NCBI RefSeq assembly: GCF_004770105.1
Contig: NZ_RQEY01000010.1
Span: 1 to 64,000, forward strand
Direction of reading: 5' to 3'
DNA from: Leptospira andrefontaineae
Lineage (GTDB): Bacteria > Spirochaetota > Leptospiria > Leptospirales > Leptospiraceae
Length of the DNA stretch: 64,000 bases
The position numbers and the translations under genes are program-made. The notes below the pieces were generated by a model. That model searched no databases. It had not been told where the DNA came from and saw nothing but the letters and a program-made list of their open reading frames with translations. Positions 29,101 through 37,392 of this stretch are shown in pieces; within the stretch, counting starts at the first letter, position 1, and the number at the start of each line of letters is the position of its first letter.

Positions 29101-30579
29101 GCAGATATTACCGACAGAAAAAAATCGGAAGAAAAATTAAAAGCAAGTGAGGCAAGGTTCCAAACCTTCTATAGATTTGCAAACGAGGCGATTATTTTCT
29201 TAGATCCAAGGACAGAAGGTATCTTGGATACAAATCCGGCTTTTTTAAGGGTATTCGGCTTCAATCAAAAAGATATTCATTCTGTTTCTCCCGTATCCTT
29301 ATTCACTCCTGATTCCTGGGCGACATTACATGCAAGGATACGTTCTTTCGAAAGTTCGGAAAACCTGGAATTGAGAGCGATACGATGGAACGGCCAAGTA
29401 TTTTCTGCGATAGGAAGTGTTCACTTCTACACGGAAAGAGAGTCCTATGTGGCCGCGATCAGTCTTTTGGATACTTCTGCCATCCAAGAAGTGGAAGAAT
29501 TAAAAGTGATCAATGACGAGATATCAGTCAGGAACAGGCTGATAGAGATGCAAAAGAATGAGTTATTAGAAACATTAGATAATCTTAAAAAAGCTCAGGC
29601 ACAATTGATCCAGTCCGAAAAAATGGCTGCCCTTGGACAATTGATCGCGGGTGTAGCTCATGAGATCAATAATCCGATCGGAGCAGTCCAAGCATCTAAC
29701 CAAAACTTACAAGAATGTCTAATACGTTTCCAGACCATTTTGCCCGACGTACAAAAGGTATTAACTGGAATGAATTCGGAACAAGTGGAATCCTTCCGGC
29801 AATTCTTGAGTCTGGTCCGCCAACCAAAAGACCAATTGGCAGGAATGGAAGAAAGAAACGCCAAGAAAAATATAGTATCTCAATTACAAGAATTGAATAT
29901 TCCCTCTCCTTACGCGATCGCTGATGCTCTGACTGATATGGGATTTAGGGAATTACCTAAGATAGCTCTTCCATTCCTTATTTGTGAGAAGGCAAATATT
30001 CTATTGGAATATTCCACACTCGAAGCGTTCTTCTTCTCCAACACGAATACGATCCAGATTGCAGTGGATCGTGTCTCTAAGATCTTATACGCTTTAAAAA
30101 ACTTCTCTCATTTCGACACCACTTCCGAAAAGATCCCGGCTTCTATTACGGAGAATATAGAAACAGTCCTCACTATCTACCAAAACCAGCTCAAAAAAGG
30201 TATCCAAATCTCAAAAGAATATGAGAATATTCCAAAAACATTATGTTATCCTGATGATCTGATCCATGTATGGACAAATTTGATCTATAATTCTTTGCAA
30301 GCAATGGAGTTCAGGGGAGCGATCAAAATTAAAGCTTACCAAAAGGCAGAATCCGTCTGTGTTGAAATCACGGATAATGGACCTGGAATTCCCGAGAATA
30401 TTTTGGACAAAATTTTCCAACCTTTCTTCACTACAAAACTTCCGGGAGAAGGAAGTGGCTTAGGATTGGATATTGTGAAAAAGATCGTAGAAAAACACGA
30501 AGGGAAAATAGAAGTAGAAACAAGACCCGGTTTTACAATGTTCCGGATCCTGCTTCCTTTTATAGAAGTTAAAGTTTAA
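26167..30579 (+). CDS. multi-PAS/GAF sensor histidine kinase, 1470 residues
   Basis: A very large cytoplasmic sensor kinase that begins at GTG (26167). It opens with a coiled coil (10-40) and then about seven PAS units: 45-160, 168-290, 297-420, 430-545, 735-860, 868-985 and 990-1110. A GAF domain sits at 555-725. The catalytic part has the H-box [11 protein letters not shown] with His1165, an unusual helical stretch of about 130 residues, then the ATPase with N-box [18 protein letters not shown] and GEGSGLGL. There is no membrane helix and no receiver domain. It ends 11 bases inside the convergent chemoreceptor gene. The ligands of its PAS domains are unknown, and the response regulator is not obvious; the ones at 34921 and 35483 are candidates. 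Confidence 0.9.
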   Translation: MGPKDTKQKDQDLQTELDTANQRISELEKKVEKLSHSESDNRLLRSLIDYSPSAITIVNSDTGIFEVVNSTAEILFGYTREEFLKLGPAEISPEYQPDGKTSRASAYEKITLALQGETPVFKWDHCDKNKQIIPCEIHLVKIPGSTNLVRGNIIDLRKELAAEVLLKSREEQLDLVIKSADLGFWDWNIPKGIVIPNEKCAKILGYTLDEFETTSEFWTSRIHPDDLPLIQESLQEHVKGQAELLETDFRMLCKDGSWKWIRSRGKVWERDKDGIPIRALGIHIDITEKKETEKILEEKERTLDLAVQGANLGIWDYNIVTNEHHVDENWLKMIGYQPGEVTPTYEFWNESLHPEDRDNTNAAWQNYAKGELSSYSTAFRLKCKDGSYKWILTRGKISERDLDGNPIRIIGIHIDISEQKQIEDELRETKLFLDRAQKTAKIGSWEYDIPSGNMTASEGLYQILETNDRMLVPTFDYMHPEDRERVEEHFKRSVIEGISTEIEYRSITPSGKEKVLLNKTDYIKDSEGKVLKLLGTVQDITEEIKRKKEEEDKRNIERLTSSISTELIDQPILEIEEAISNSILKITQTFKMSRGNLVLYDTEKLSRTLIYEFIVPEAKNQEASWPTESQIDPNNFLTKKILDGEIVTLQLEDFPESDARNKMLSLSIQFLIAIPLTLEGKVVGALGMTSEIPLRKLDMKFEEFELASLKAIGEILTNAIERKRKHSELIAERDLLSEIMKTSVAAITVLSPEGEILYANSSAEKVLGLNLDQIQKRKYNAPEWKTTSIDGGEWTVNDQPFIRVLNSGQPVYDIRHAIEDEFGNKKFLSINGAPIKDASGKIKNLVFLVTDITESLQAERALKLSEERLRLALNASKMGTWSWNLKDRTAHWSSDTASIFGIDLQDFDNATSVFMDLVHPDDQNLIRKSVKSSLLGKENAINLEYRVFHPDGTIHWLEVKGQVYRNSKKVPGRMAGIVADITDRKKSEEKLKASEARFQTFYRFANEAIIFLDPRTEGILDTNPAFLRVFGFNQKDIHSVSPVSLFTPDSWATLHARIRSFESSENLELRAIRWNGQVFSAIGSVHFYTERESYVAAISLLDTSAIQEVEELKVINDEISVRNRLIEMQKNELLETLDNLKKAQAQLIQSEKMAALGQLIAGVAHEINNPIGAVQASNQNLQECLIRFQTILPDVQKVLTGMNSEQVESFRQFLSLVRQPKDQLAGMEERNAKKNIVSQLQELNIPSPYAIADALTDMGFRELPKIALPFLICEKANILLEYSTLEAFFFSNTNTIQIAVDRVSKILYALKNFSHFDTTSEKIPASITENIETVLTIYQNQLKKGIQISKEYENIPKTLCYPDDLIHVWTNLIYNSLQAMEFRGAIKIKAYQKAESVCVEITDNGPGIPENILDKIFQPFFTTKLPGEGSGLGLDIVKKIVEKHEGKIEVETRPGFTMFRILLPFIEVKV

Positions 30580-32635
30580 ATTTGTCTACAGACCTGAGAA
30601 GTCCTTCGGATTGTTGGTGCATTTCTCCTGAGTAAGAAGTTAGATCATCCGCTCCAGAAGCAACTTCCTGGGTTCCCTCTGAAATACTTACGATTGTCTT
30701 AGTGATCTCGTCGGTGGCACGTTTCTGTTCCTGGACTGCTTCTTCAATTTGTAAACTGAAACTCATAAGGAAGTTCGCTGATTGATGGATGTCTTGTGTG
30801 TTCTTCTCTTGGGTTCGAACAGATTCCAATACTTTCTTCGCTGATAATCCAAAAGAATCCACAGAGGTTCTAAGTTTACGAAGTATATCACTCGCTTCTT
30901 TAACCTTAGTGTTTCCATTATGAACTGCATTGTTTGTGGAATCCACAAGTTCTCCAATCTCTTGGACAGAAGAAGATGTTTGAGATGCAAGTTTACTGAT
31001 CTCTTCCGCAACCACTGCAAATCCTTTACCCGCTTCTCCAGCACGAGCCGCTTCTATTGCTGCATTCAATGCAAGAAGGTTTGTTTTTTCCGAAATTTCA
31101 GTGATGATAGATAAGATCTCGTTGATACGGCTCGCACTTTCCCCAATCTCATCCATCGCTTGATTGGTGGCTCCCATCGCATTCTCACCCGTAACAGCTC
31201 GCTCTTGGGATTCTGAAGCAACTTGAGATAATGTTTGCATTTCATTATTGATCGTTCCGATCTGCTCACGAAGAAGAACTACGTTTGTATCTATCTCCTT
31301 CATGTTCTCAATTGCTTTTTCCATGGATCTACGAACATTCTCCGCTGATGCCGCAAGTTCTTCCACCGCTGCTGAAGATTCTTCCGCTGCGGAAGCCTGG
31401 GCTTGAGCAACATCCGAGAAATTACGACTGGACTCAGCCATTTGGTCCGAAGTACTATTCAATTTTGTAGAAGATGTTTTGATATCCAAGATGATTTTGG
31501 AAAGATTCACCTTCATCATATCCATGGACTTTAGTAGTTTACCTATCTCGTCTTCTCTTGCGATCTCTATATGAGAAGTCAGATCCCCATCTGCAATCTT
31601 CTCTGAGAAACCGATCGCTTCTAATAATCCGCTAGTAATTAGCTTATTAAAGATCAAGTTTAGAATGATCAAGATCACAACCATTATAATAAGAGAAGAT
31701 AAAATCGTCTGTAAGATCACTCCTCTCATATCAGACCAAAAGATGGAATCTGGGATCGATACTTCTACCGCCCAGGGTTTATCATAATTTCCTAATAAAA
31801 ATGGGAAAAAATATCTAGTATGACCGGAACCCTTGATCTGAAAATCCTCTCCTTTCAAACTCAATTCTTTTACCTGAGCGCGAATGGTTTCCTCAGGGAT
31901 CGCCTTACCTACTAAGGAAGGATCTCCACCATTTGCAGCATAAAGACCATCAGGTGAAACCAGGGCCAGATAACCTTCTCCCCTAAACGGTCGGATAGGC
32001 CCCAAGAGTTCTTGTAGATTTTCCATGGCGATGTCTGTTCCGACTGTTCCTACGAATTTTCCGTTTCGTAAGATTGGCTTAACCATGGAAACCATAAGTA
32101 CATCTTTCCCACTTACGGAGTATACATAAGGATCGGAGATAAAATCTTTCTGGGTCTTTTTAGGAATTCGATAATAAAAGCTGATCGTGTCATCCACATC
32201 ATAAGATTCTGCGAATGTGATTTTCAGATCGCCTGTCGCCCTATTCCAATACGGAATAAACCTACCGGTCGCGTCGTGATAAGGGGTATTTTTGTATCTT
32301 GCATCCTGACCGTCGAAAGCATTTGGCTCGTACAATACCCAGGTCCCAAAAAAATGAGTGTCCGTTTCGGCTAACCTTTTAAGAGAAGAGATCATCTCTT
32401 CGCGATTAGGATGAGAAGTTTCCAACATAAATTGAAAACCTCTTAAAGATCCTAAAACTGAATTTAAAAAGTTAGAGATCTCGTATTGATAACGTTTACC
32501 GGCCATGGCAGATCCTGAATCCACCTGAGTTTTTAAACTAAAATAAGAGGAAAATGAATTGATACCTGCCAGAACAAAAGAACCGGTCAAAAGTACAATC
32601 GCCAAGTAGAGTGAAATCCTATATCTGATACTCAT
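30569..32635 (-). CDS. methyl-accepting chemotaxis protein, near-copy of the one at 22170
   Basis: A 688-residue chemoreceptor: helix 1 at about 8-30, dCache sensor at 40-300, helix 2 near 307-331, HAMP and signalling domain. The sensor is only partly similar to that at 22170 ([13 protein letters not shown] and [10 protein letters not shown] are shared motifs), while the output half from [10 protein letters not shown] onward is identical but for one residue. It is the last gene of a unit: response regulator (34921), Cache kinase (32658), receptor, with gaps of 13 and 22 bases. Its stop overlaps the convergent kinase stop by 11 bases. Confidence 0.93.
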   Translation of the reverse strand: MSIRYRISLYLAIVLLTGSFVLAGINSFSSYFSLKTQVDSGSAMAGKRYQYEISNFLNSVLGSLRGFQFMLETSHPNREEMISSLKRLAETDTHFFGTWVLYEPNAFDGQDARYKNTPYHDATGRFIPYWNRATGDLKITFAESYDVDDTISFYYRIPKKTQKDFISDPYVYSVSGKDVLMVSMVKPILRNGKFVGTVGTDIAMENLQELLGPIRPFRGEGYLALVSPDGLYAANGGDPSLVGKAIPEETIRAQVKELSLKGEDFQIKGSGHTRYFFPFLLGNYDKPWAVEVSIPDSIFWSDMRGVILQTILSSLIIMVVILIILNLIFNKLITSGLLEAIGFSEKIADGDLTSHIEIAREDEIGKLLKSMDMMKVNLSKIILDIKTSSTKLNSTSDQMAESSRNFSDVAQAQASAAEESSAAVEELAASAENVRRSMEKAIENMKEIDTNVVLLREQIGTINNEMQTLSQVASESQERAVTGENAMGATNQAMDEIGESASRINEILSIITEISEKTNLLALNAAIEAARAGEAGKGFAVVAEEISKLASQTSSSVQEIGELVDSTNNAVHNGNTKVKEASDILRKLRTSVDSFGLSAKKVLESVRTQEKNTQDIHQSANFLMSFSLQIEEAVQEQKRATDEITKTIVSISEGTQEVASGADDLTSYSGEMHQQSEGLLRSVDKFKL

Positions 32636-32657
32636 AGTAAAAGCCCGAGTCTATATT

Positions 32658-34907
32658 TTATTCTGATTTGGGAAAAGAAAAGCGAAAGATTGTGCAGCCC
32701 GGTTCACTTTCCCAATTCCAGCTGCCCCCGTATTTTTTAGAAATGGAAGCGGCAACTGCAAGTCCTATACCTGCGCCTTCACCTTCCGATTTTCCGGAAG
32801 ATAAAACTTCTCCCACTTGTTCTCTGATGTTCTTAGGAATACCGGAACCACTGTCTTCTACCTCGCAGATGATCTTGGATTCCGCATCATAGATACTTAC
32901 TTTAAGTCTTCCTTCTCCGGACATTGCCTGGTATGCGTTATCTACAATCTGAGTCCAAAGTCTTACCAAATCTTCAGGTATACATCTCATGGTTGCCTCA
33001 GAGATATAATTTCTTTCAACCGTTACTCTGTTTCCGCCTGCGCCTTCATATACTCCAAGAACAACTTCCATTGTATCGGAAACCTTGACCCGTCTTTCTT
33101 TATCTTCTTTTGCGATACCTGAATAGGTTTCCAAAGCGGATACAATTTTGTACATTCTATCCGTAGATCTATGAATAACTTCTTCCGAAATTTCCAGACC
33201 TCTAACTGCCATCAAAAACTCAGAGATACGATCCCATTCCGAACATCTACATAACTGAAGAATGAATTCAGGACAATCTGCAAATCCCAGTTCAGCTACA
33301 ACGGCAGCCTTATCTCCTGCCTCCTCTATTTGTTCCTGCTTTAAGAATGCTTCTATAGAATGCCTTGTCTCTCTGAATTTTTTCCCGATCTGCTCTTTAT
33401 GATTTTCTAATGTTCTTTTCAAAGTGACATTAAAAAAATCCCTTTCGGACTCGGTCGCCTCACTCAAATATTCGAATAGAAAAGGTAGAAGTATCGTAAT
33501 CCTTTTTACATAAAAGGAAATATTTTCCCTCGAGGCCCCGATAGCCCCTAATGGATTATTGATCTGGTGACTGACTGCGCCGGAGATCCTACCTATGGCA
33601 GCTAATCTTTCGTTTCTAAGTAAGGTTTCTTGTGCTGTTTTTAACTCACCTAAGGCGACTTCCAATTCTTCTTTTTGGAGGCGAATGATCTCGTTACGCG
33701 AATAGATCTCAGCCGATTCTCTTAAGATCTTTTCGGACCGGATCTGTTGATCAATCGCAGCCAGTAACTTCTCCTTCATATTCTCTAATGTTATAAAAAG
33801 ATGATGGATCTCATCTTGGAATATCCGAGTAGGGATTTGAGCAGAATAATTTCCGGCACCTAACGAATCTGCAAATATAGTCGCTTCCGATAATCCTTCC
33901 GAAACGAACTTGCAAAAGAATCTGTCCAGAAAATATAAACACACGGGTAATAAGGCGAATGTGATGAGTAAACATCTTAAAATAATCGGTCCTAGATCGT
34001 TCCATAAAACTGAATCCGGGACATACACTTCTATGGCCCAGTTCTTGCCATAGGTCCCCATACTAAATGGAAATATGTAGGAGTTCCCACCTTCTACCGG
34101 ATAGGCAAAAGGTTGTCCTGTAGATAATGATTTCTGAACGGATTCTTTTACTTCAGGAGTTCCAGCATTCTTTCCTTGCAAAATCCCTTTAGCACCATGG
34201 ACCGCATATTTCCCACCGGGAGAGATCAATGCTAAATGGCCGTCACCGAACGGTCTCTTAGAAAACAATTCTTCTTCCAGATCCGAAAGTTTTAGGTCCA
34301 AGCCTACAATTCCTATAAATCTTCCTTGGCGACTAATCGGCCGAATCAAGGAGATCATAAAAATATTCACTCCATCTAACGGATAAAAATAAGGTTCTCC
34401 TACAAAGTCGCTTAACGTAGCTTTAGGGATCTGGTAATAATTTCCACTCTCGTCGGTATTATCATAATATACACTTTCTTCTAAACTGATCTCGTCTGGA
34501 TTTTTGACACTTCTATGAAAGTATGGTACAAATCTACCTTTGGAATTGGAGCCTTTACGACCTATAAATGCAGCGTCCCTGCCATCAAAAAGATTGGGCT
34601 CGAAGACTGCACCAGCTCCTAAAAATCTTTTATCATGTTGAAAAAGATCCACTAGATCTCTTTCAACTGAATCGCGAGAAGGACGAGTAAGTTCCCAACG
34701 AGTTTTAGCTTCTCCCACTCTGGAAATTGCTTCTGAAAAAATTTTACGTATTTCGAAGGAAGCACCTTCCGCCTTTGCAAACGCAGCTTCTTGGGAAGCA
34801 ACTTTGGAATCATAAAATGCGGATGCAGCCACTAACATAGTTAGCAGAACGGAGAATGTAAATAGAACAATAGCGCAGTAAAGAGAGAAGCGCGTTCGAA
34901 GGCTCAT
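32658..34907 (-). CDS. Cache-domain sensor histidine kinase with extended DHp helix
   Basis: A 749-residue kinase. It has helix 1 at about 8-30, a periplasmic double Cache domain (40-300, with VFEPNLFDGRDAAF and GRFVPY as in both neighbouring chemoreceptors), helix 2 near 312-332, a HAMP-like linker and coiled coil 340-430. The H-box is SHQINNPLG with His447, and the ATPase domain has DNAYQAMSG, DSGSGIP and GEGAGIGLAVA. The acidic residue normally next to the histidine (HE) is Gln, and a helical insert of about 130 residues separates the H-box from the second helix, as in the 1470-residue kinase. It lies between its presumed response regulator (13 bases upstream) and a chemoreceptor. Confidence 0.88.
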   Translation of the reverse strand: MSLRTRFSLYCAIVLFTFSVLLTMLVAASAFYDSKVASQEAAFAKAEGASFEIRKIFSEAISRVGEAKTRWELTRPSRDSVERDLVDLFQHDKRFLGAGAVFEPNLFDGRDAAFIGRKGSNSKGRFVPYFHRSVKNPDEISLEESVYYDNTDESGNYYQIPKATLSDFVGEPYFYPLDGVNIFMISLIRPISRQGRFIGIVGLDLKLSDLEEELFSKRPFGDGHLALISPGGKYAVHGAKGILQGKNAGTPEVKESVQKSLSTGQPFAYPVEGGNSYIFPFSMGTYGKNWAIEVYVPDSVLWNDLGPIILRCLLITFALLPVCLYFLDRFFCKFVSEGLSEATIFADSLGAGNYSAQIPTRIFQDEIHHLFITLENMKEKLLAAIDQQIRSEKILRESAEIYSRNEIIRLQKEELEVALGELKTAQETLLRNERLAAIGRISGAVSHQINNPLGAIGASRENISFYVKRITILLPFLFEYLSEATESERDFFNVTLKRTLENHKEQIGKKFRETRHSIEAFLKQEQIEEAGDKAAVVAELGFADCPEFILQLCRCSEWDRISEFLMAVRGLEISEEVIHRSTDRMYKIVSALETYSGIAKEDKERRVKVSDTMEVVLGVYEGAGGNRVTVERNYISEATMRCIPEDLVRLWTQIVDNAYQAMSGEGRLKVSIYDAESKIICEVEDSGSGIPKNIREQVGEVLSSGKSEGEGAGIGLAVAASISKKYGGSWNWESEPGCTIFRFSFPKSE

Positions 34908-34920
34908 TATGCCCCCCTAT

Positions 34921-35307
34921 TTATTTAAGGGCTGAGGTGATAGTGGTTACTAATTCTTTTTCGTCCCAGGGCTTTTTCAAGTAGCTGTATAAATTGATCT
35001 CTTTTTTTAAAGCTTCGACGGAAGCGATATCCGCATGACCTGTGATAATGATCTTTTGGATCTCCGGATATCTTTGGTGAACGATTCTTAAAAATTCGTC
35101 TCCCTTGATATTCGGCATCAGCCAGTCGGAAATTACGATCAGGATCTTGACTCCCTCTGTTACTAATTCTTCAATGATCTGCATCGCTTCGGACGCATCT
35201 AGAGCTGTCTCATAACGATAAGTATCACCCAAATGTCTTTTGACTTGGGACTTCATACTCATCAAAATGAGTGCTTCATCATCAACAAAAAGAATCGCTT
35301 TCTCCAC
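34921..35307 (-). CDS. single-domain response regulator
   Basis: A 128-residue CheY-like receiver. The acidic pair Asp9-Asp10 (FVDDEA), the phosphorylation site Asp61 (VISDWLMP), a Thr in IITGHAD and Lys in LKKPWDE are all present, so it should be phosphorylatable. No output domain. It is the first gene of a three-gene unit with the Cache kinase (13 bases downstream) and the chemoreceptor, so it is the likely partner of that kinase. The output is then by protein contact. Confidence 0.92.
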   Translation of the reverse strand: MEKAILFVDDEALILMSMKSQVKRHLGDTYRYETALDASEAMQIIEELVTEGVKILIVISDWLMPNIKGDEFLRIVHQRYPEIQKIIITGHADIASVEALKKEINLYSYLKKPWDEKELVTTITSALK

Positions 35308-35348
35308 CGCTCCCCCGGTACCAACGTATAAATTAGACGAACAAAAAC

Positions 35349-35375
35349 GAAAAAACCCCGGCTCAAAATCCGGAG
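35349..35375 (-). terminator. probable terminator of the GGDEF-EAL gene
   Basis: On the minus strand CTCCGG (35375-35370) pairs with CCGGGG (35361-35356, one wobble), followed by TTTTTT. It is about 110 bases after the stop of the gene at 35483 and upstream of the response regulator at 34921. This suggests that the two are separately transcribed. Confidence 0.5.
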
Positions 35376-35482
35376 CAAAACAAGGATACTTACTCTATAA
35401 ATTATGTTTGCAACTCATTTTCGATTTTATCCCTCGAAAGAATGAGTCCGCAGGCCACTCGGAAAAAAATAGACCAAAGTAC

Positions 35483-37204
35483 CTATTCAATAATTTTTAT
35501 CGAAACCGGGGTTATGTCAGGAGAAGGCTGCATAATCAGGTATCCTTGCGAATATTCTATGCCCAGAGAACGTACAACTTTCAGTTCCTCCGGAGTAGAA
35601 ACAAATTCTGCGACTACCTTCGCTCCAATTCTGTGAGCAAGTTCTGTGATTGCAGAAGTCAGAATAAATGCAGTCCGATTTCTTTCCAAAGACTGGATAA
35701 ATTTTCCATCTATCTTGATGAAGTCAGGTTGGATCTCCAGCAATCTGGAAAAATTAGAATGCTCTACTCCAAAATCATCGATTGCAATTTTTGCTCCCAA
35801 TTCTTTCAGCTCTGCGATCACTTTTAATCTTTCCGGATTTCCGTGAAAACTTGCAGTTTCTAAAATTTCAAAAGTCACCCTGGCAGGATTGATCCCGTAG
35901 TGTTCCATTCTAGACAAAGCCCATTTCGGAAAACTTGGACTTTCTAATTCTGTTTCCGAGAGATTGATGGAGAATGAATAAGAAGAATCGGAAAATTTAC
36001 GCAGTGCTTTTTCGAAAAGTATAGGACTGATCCTTCTCAAAAGTCCAGTGGACTTTGCCAGATATAAAAAACTCGCAGGTGCATAAACTTTTCCGTCTTC
36101 CACGATCCGAGCAAGGCATTCGAATTTTTCTACCTTACCCGTTTGGTTGTCCATGATCCCTTGGAAATATGGTACTACATTACCGGAATGGATAGCCTGG
36201 TTTAGTCTTTTTCCCAGATCCATATTGATCTTGTATAGATCTTGATCGTCCATCTTCTCTGAATAGGAATAGATCCCCGATTCAGAATCGAATTCAGGCT
36301 CTTGGCTTGCTTTGACAAGTGCAAGTCTCGCCTTATAATATAGATCTTTTTTTCCACTGGCAGTGGCTATAGTTGCGTTGATCCGGAAAGAAATTCCGGA
36401 TGCTGTAAAATAATCGGAGCGGAGAAGTATTCGAAATGCGATTAAATGTGGTAGGAACTCCTCTTCCGGCACTTTGGAGAGGATCGCTACCTCGTCCTCG
36501 TATACATGGAAAATTTCTCCGTAACTTCCCAAAATGGATTTCATAGAATCCAGGAACTTCTTCATTAAATCCTTATAAAGAGAAACTCCGAAATCCCTTG
36601 TAGTCAAGGAAGTGGATTCAATTCGGATTAATGCCAGAAGAGAATCTTCCTTATCTTCTGCGGCAATATCCAATCTTCTTCTCAAAGATTCTAAATTGGG
36701 AAGTCCTGAGTCTCTATTATATAGCAGTGCTTCTTCTAATTTTTTATTCAGTTCAGAAAGTGAAATATCTGATTCATAAGAACGGACTGCTTCTTTTACT
36801 GTCATGAGTAGATCGTTAGAGTCCCAAGGTTTAGAAAGGTACCTATATAAGTTTGCTTTGTTCAAAGCATTTCCCACGGACTCTGCACTCGCCTGTCCTG
36901 TGAGCATGATCTTTCTCGTATTTGGATTTGTTTCCTGGATCCTGATCAGGAACTCATCACCTCGTATCCCTGGCATTACCTGGTCGCTTAATATCGCAGG
37001 GATATGAATTCCGGCCTGGTTGCATTCTTCTACGATTTGGAGAGCGAGTTCTGCACTGTCTGCAGCTTCTATCTGGTAATTTTTTCCGAAGGCGGATTTA
37101 AGTTGTTCTTTGAGTCCTCTTAAGATGATCAGCTCGTCGTCGACACATAAAATCACCGATCTTTTAGGTGATTCGTCTGATGATCCATTTTCTTGGTTTT
37201 TCAC
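35483..37204 (-). CDS. response regulator with degenerate GGDEF and apparently intact EAL domain
   Basis: A 573-residue three-domain protein. The receiver is at about 15-135 (VDDE 21-24, Asp74 in ILSDQVMP, LSKPWDS). A GGDEF-like domain lies at about 165-300 in which the signature reads YEDEV, so it probably lacks cyclase activity. An EAL phosphodiesterase domain spans about 325-570. EAL residues seem to be kept: ECLAR for ExLxR, INLSE, FEILET, DDFG, FIKIDG, AEFV and SQGY. It would hydrolyse c-di-GMP when phosphorylated. It is divergent from the ferredoxin-cyclase-peroxidase gene, 188 bases apart. Confidence 0.9.
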   Translation of the reverse strand: MKNQENGSSDESPKRSVILCVDDELIILRGLKEQLKSAFGKNYQIEAADSAELALQIVEECNQAGIHIPAILSDQVMPGIRGDEFLIRIQETNPNTRKIMLTGQASAESVGNALNKANLYRYLSKPWDSNDLLMTVKEAVRSYESDISLSELNKKLEEALLYNRDSGLPNLESLRRRLDIAAEDKEDSLLALIRIESTSLTTRDFGVSLYKDLMKKFLDSMKSILGSYGEIFHVYEDEVAILSKVPEEEFLPHLIAFRILLRSDYFTASGISFRINATIATASGKKDLYYKARLALVKASQEPEFDSESGIYSYSEKMDDQDLYKINMDLGKRLNQAIHSGNVVPYFQGIMDNQTGKVEKFECLARIVEDGKVYAPASFLYLAKSTGLLRRISPILFEKALRKFSDSSYSFSINLSETELESPSFPKWALSRMEHYGINPARVTFEILETASFHGNPERLKVIAELKELGAKIAIDDFGVEHSNFSRLLEIQPDFIKIDGKFIQSLERNRTAFILTSAITELAHRIGAKVVAEFVSTPEELKVVRSLGIEYSQGYLIMQPSPDITPVSIKIIE

Positions 37205-37392
37205 GATCGGATACTCGGAGAACTTGGAATTAGACGCGGAAAAAAAGAATTTCCGGCTCGGACCAAAGAATATTTTTATTCTTAACGAGCGTATATATAG
37301 GTCTGAGTATTAGTCTTTTAGTGTTTTTCATCTAAAATAAAAATGAACAAGGATTTAGATCCAATATTGATCGCCGGATTCAATCTCCCTTT
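37205..37392. promoter_or_regulatory. divergent promoter region between EAL regulator and the cyclase fusion
   Basis: The 188-base gap is shared by two divergent signalling genes and must hold both promoters. TATATATAG near 37293 is a possible -10. I cannot assign the -35 boxes or any operator palindrome reliably. Joint control of c-di-GMP hydrolysis and cyclic nucleotide synthesis from one region is an inference. Confidence 0.35.
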
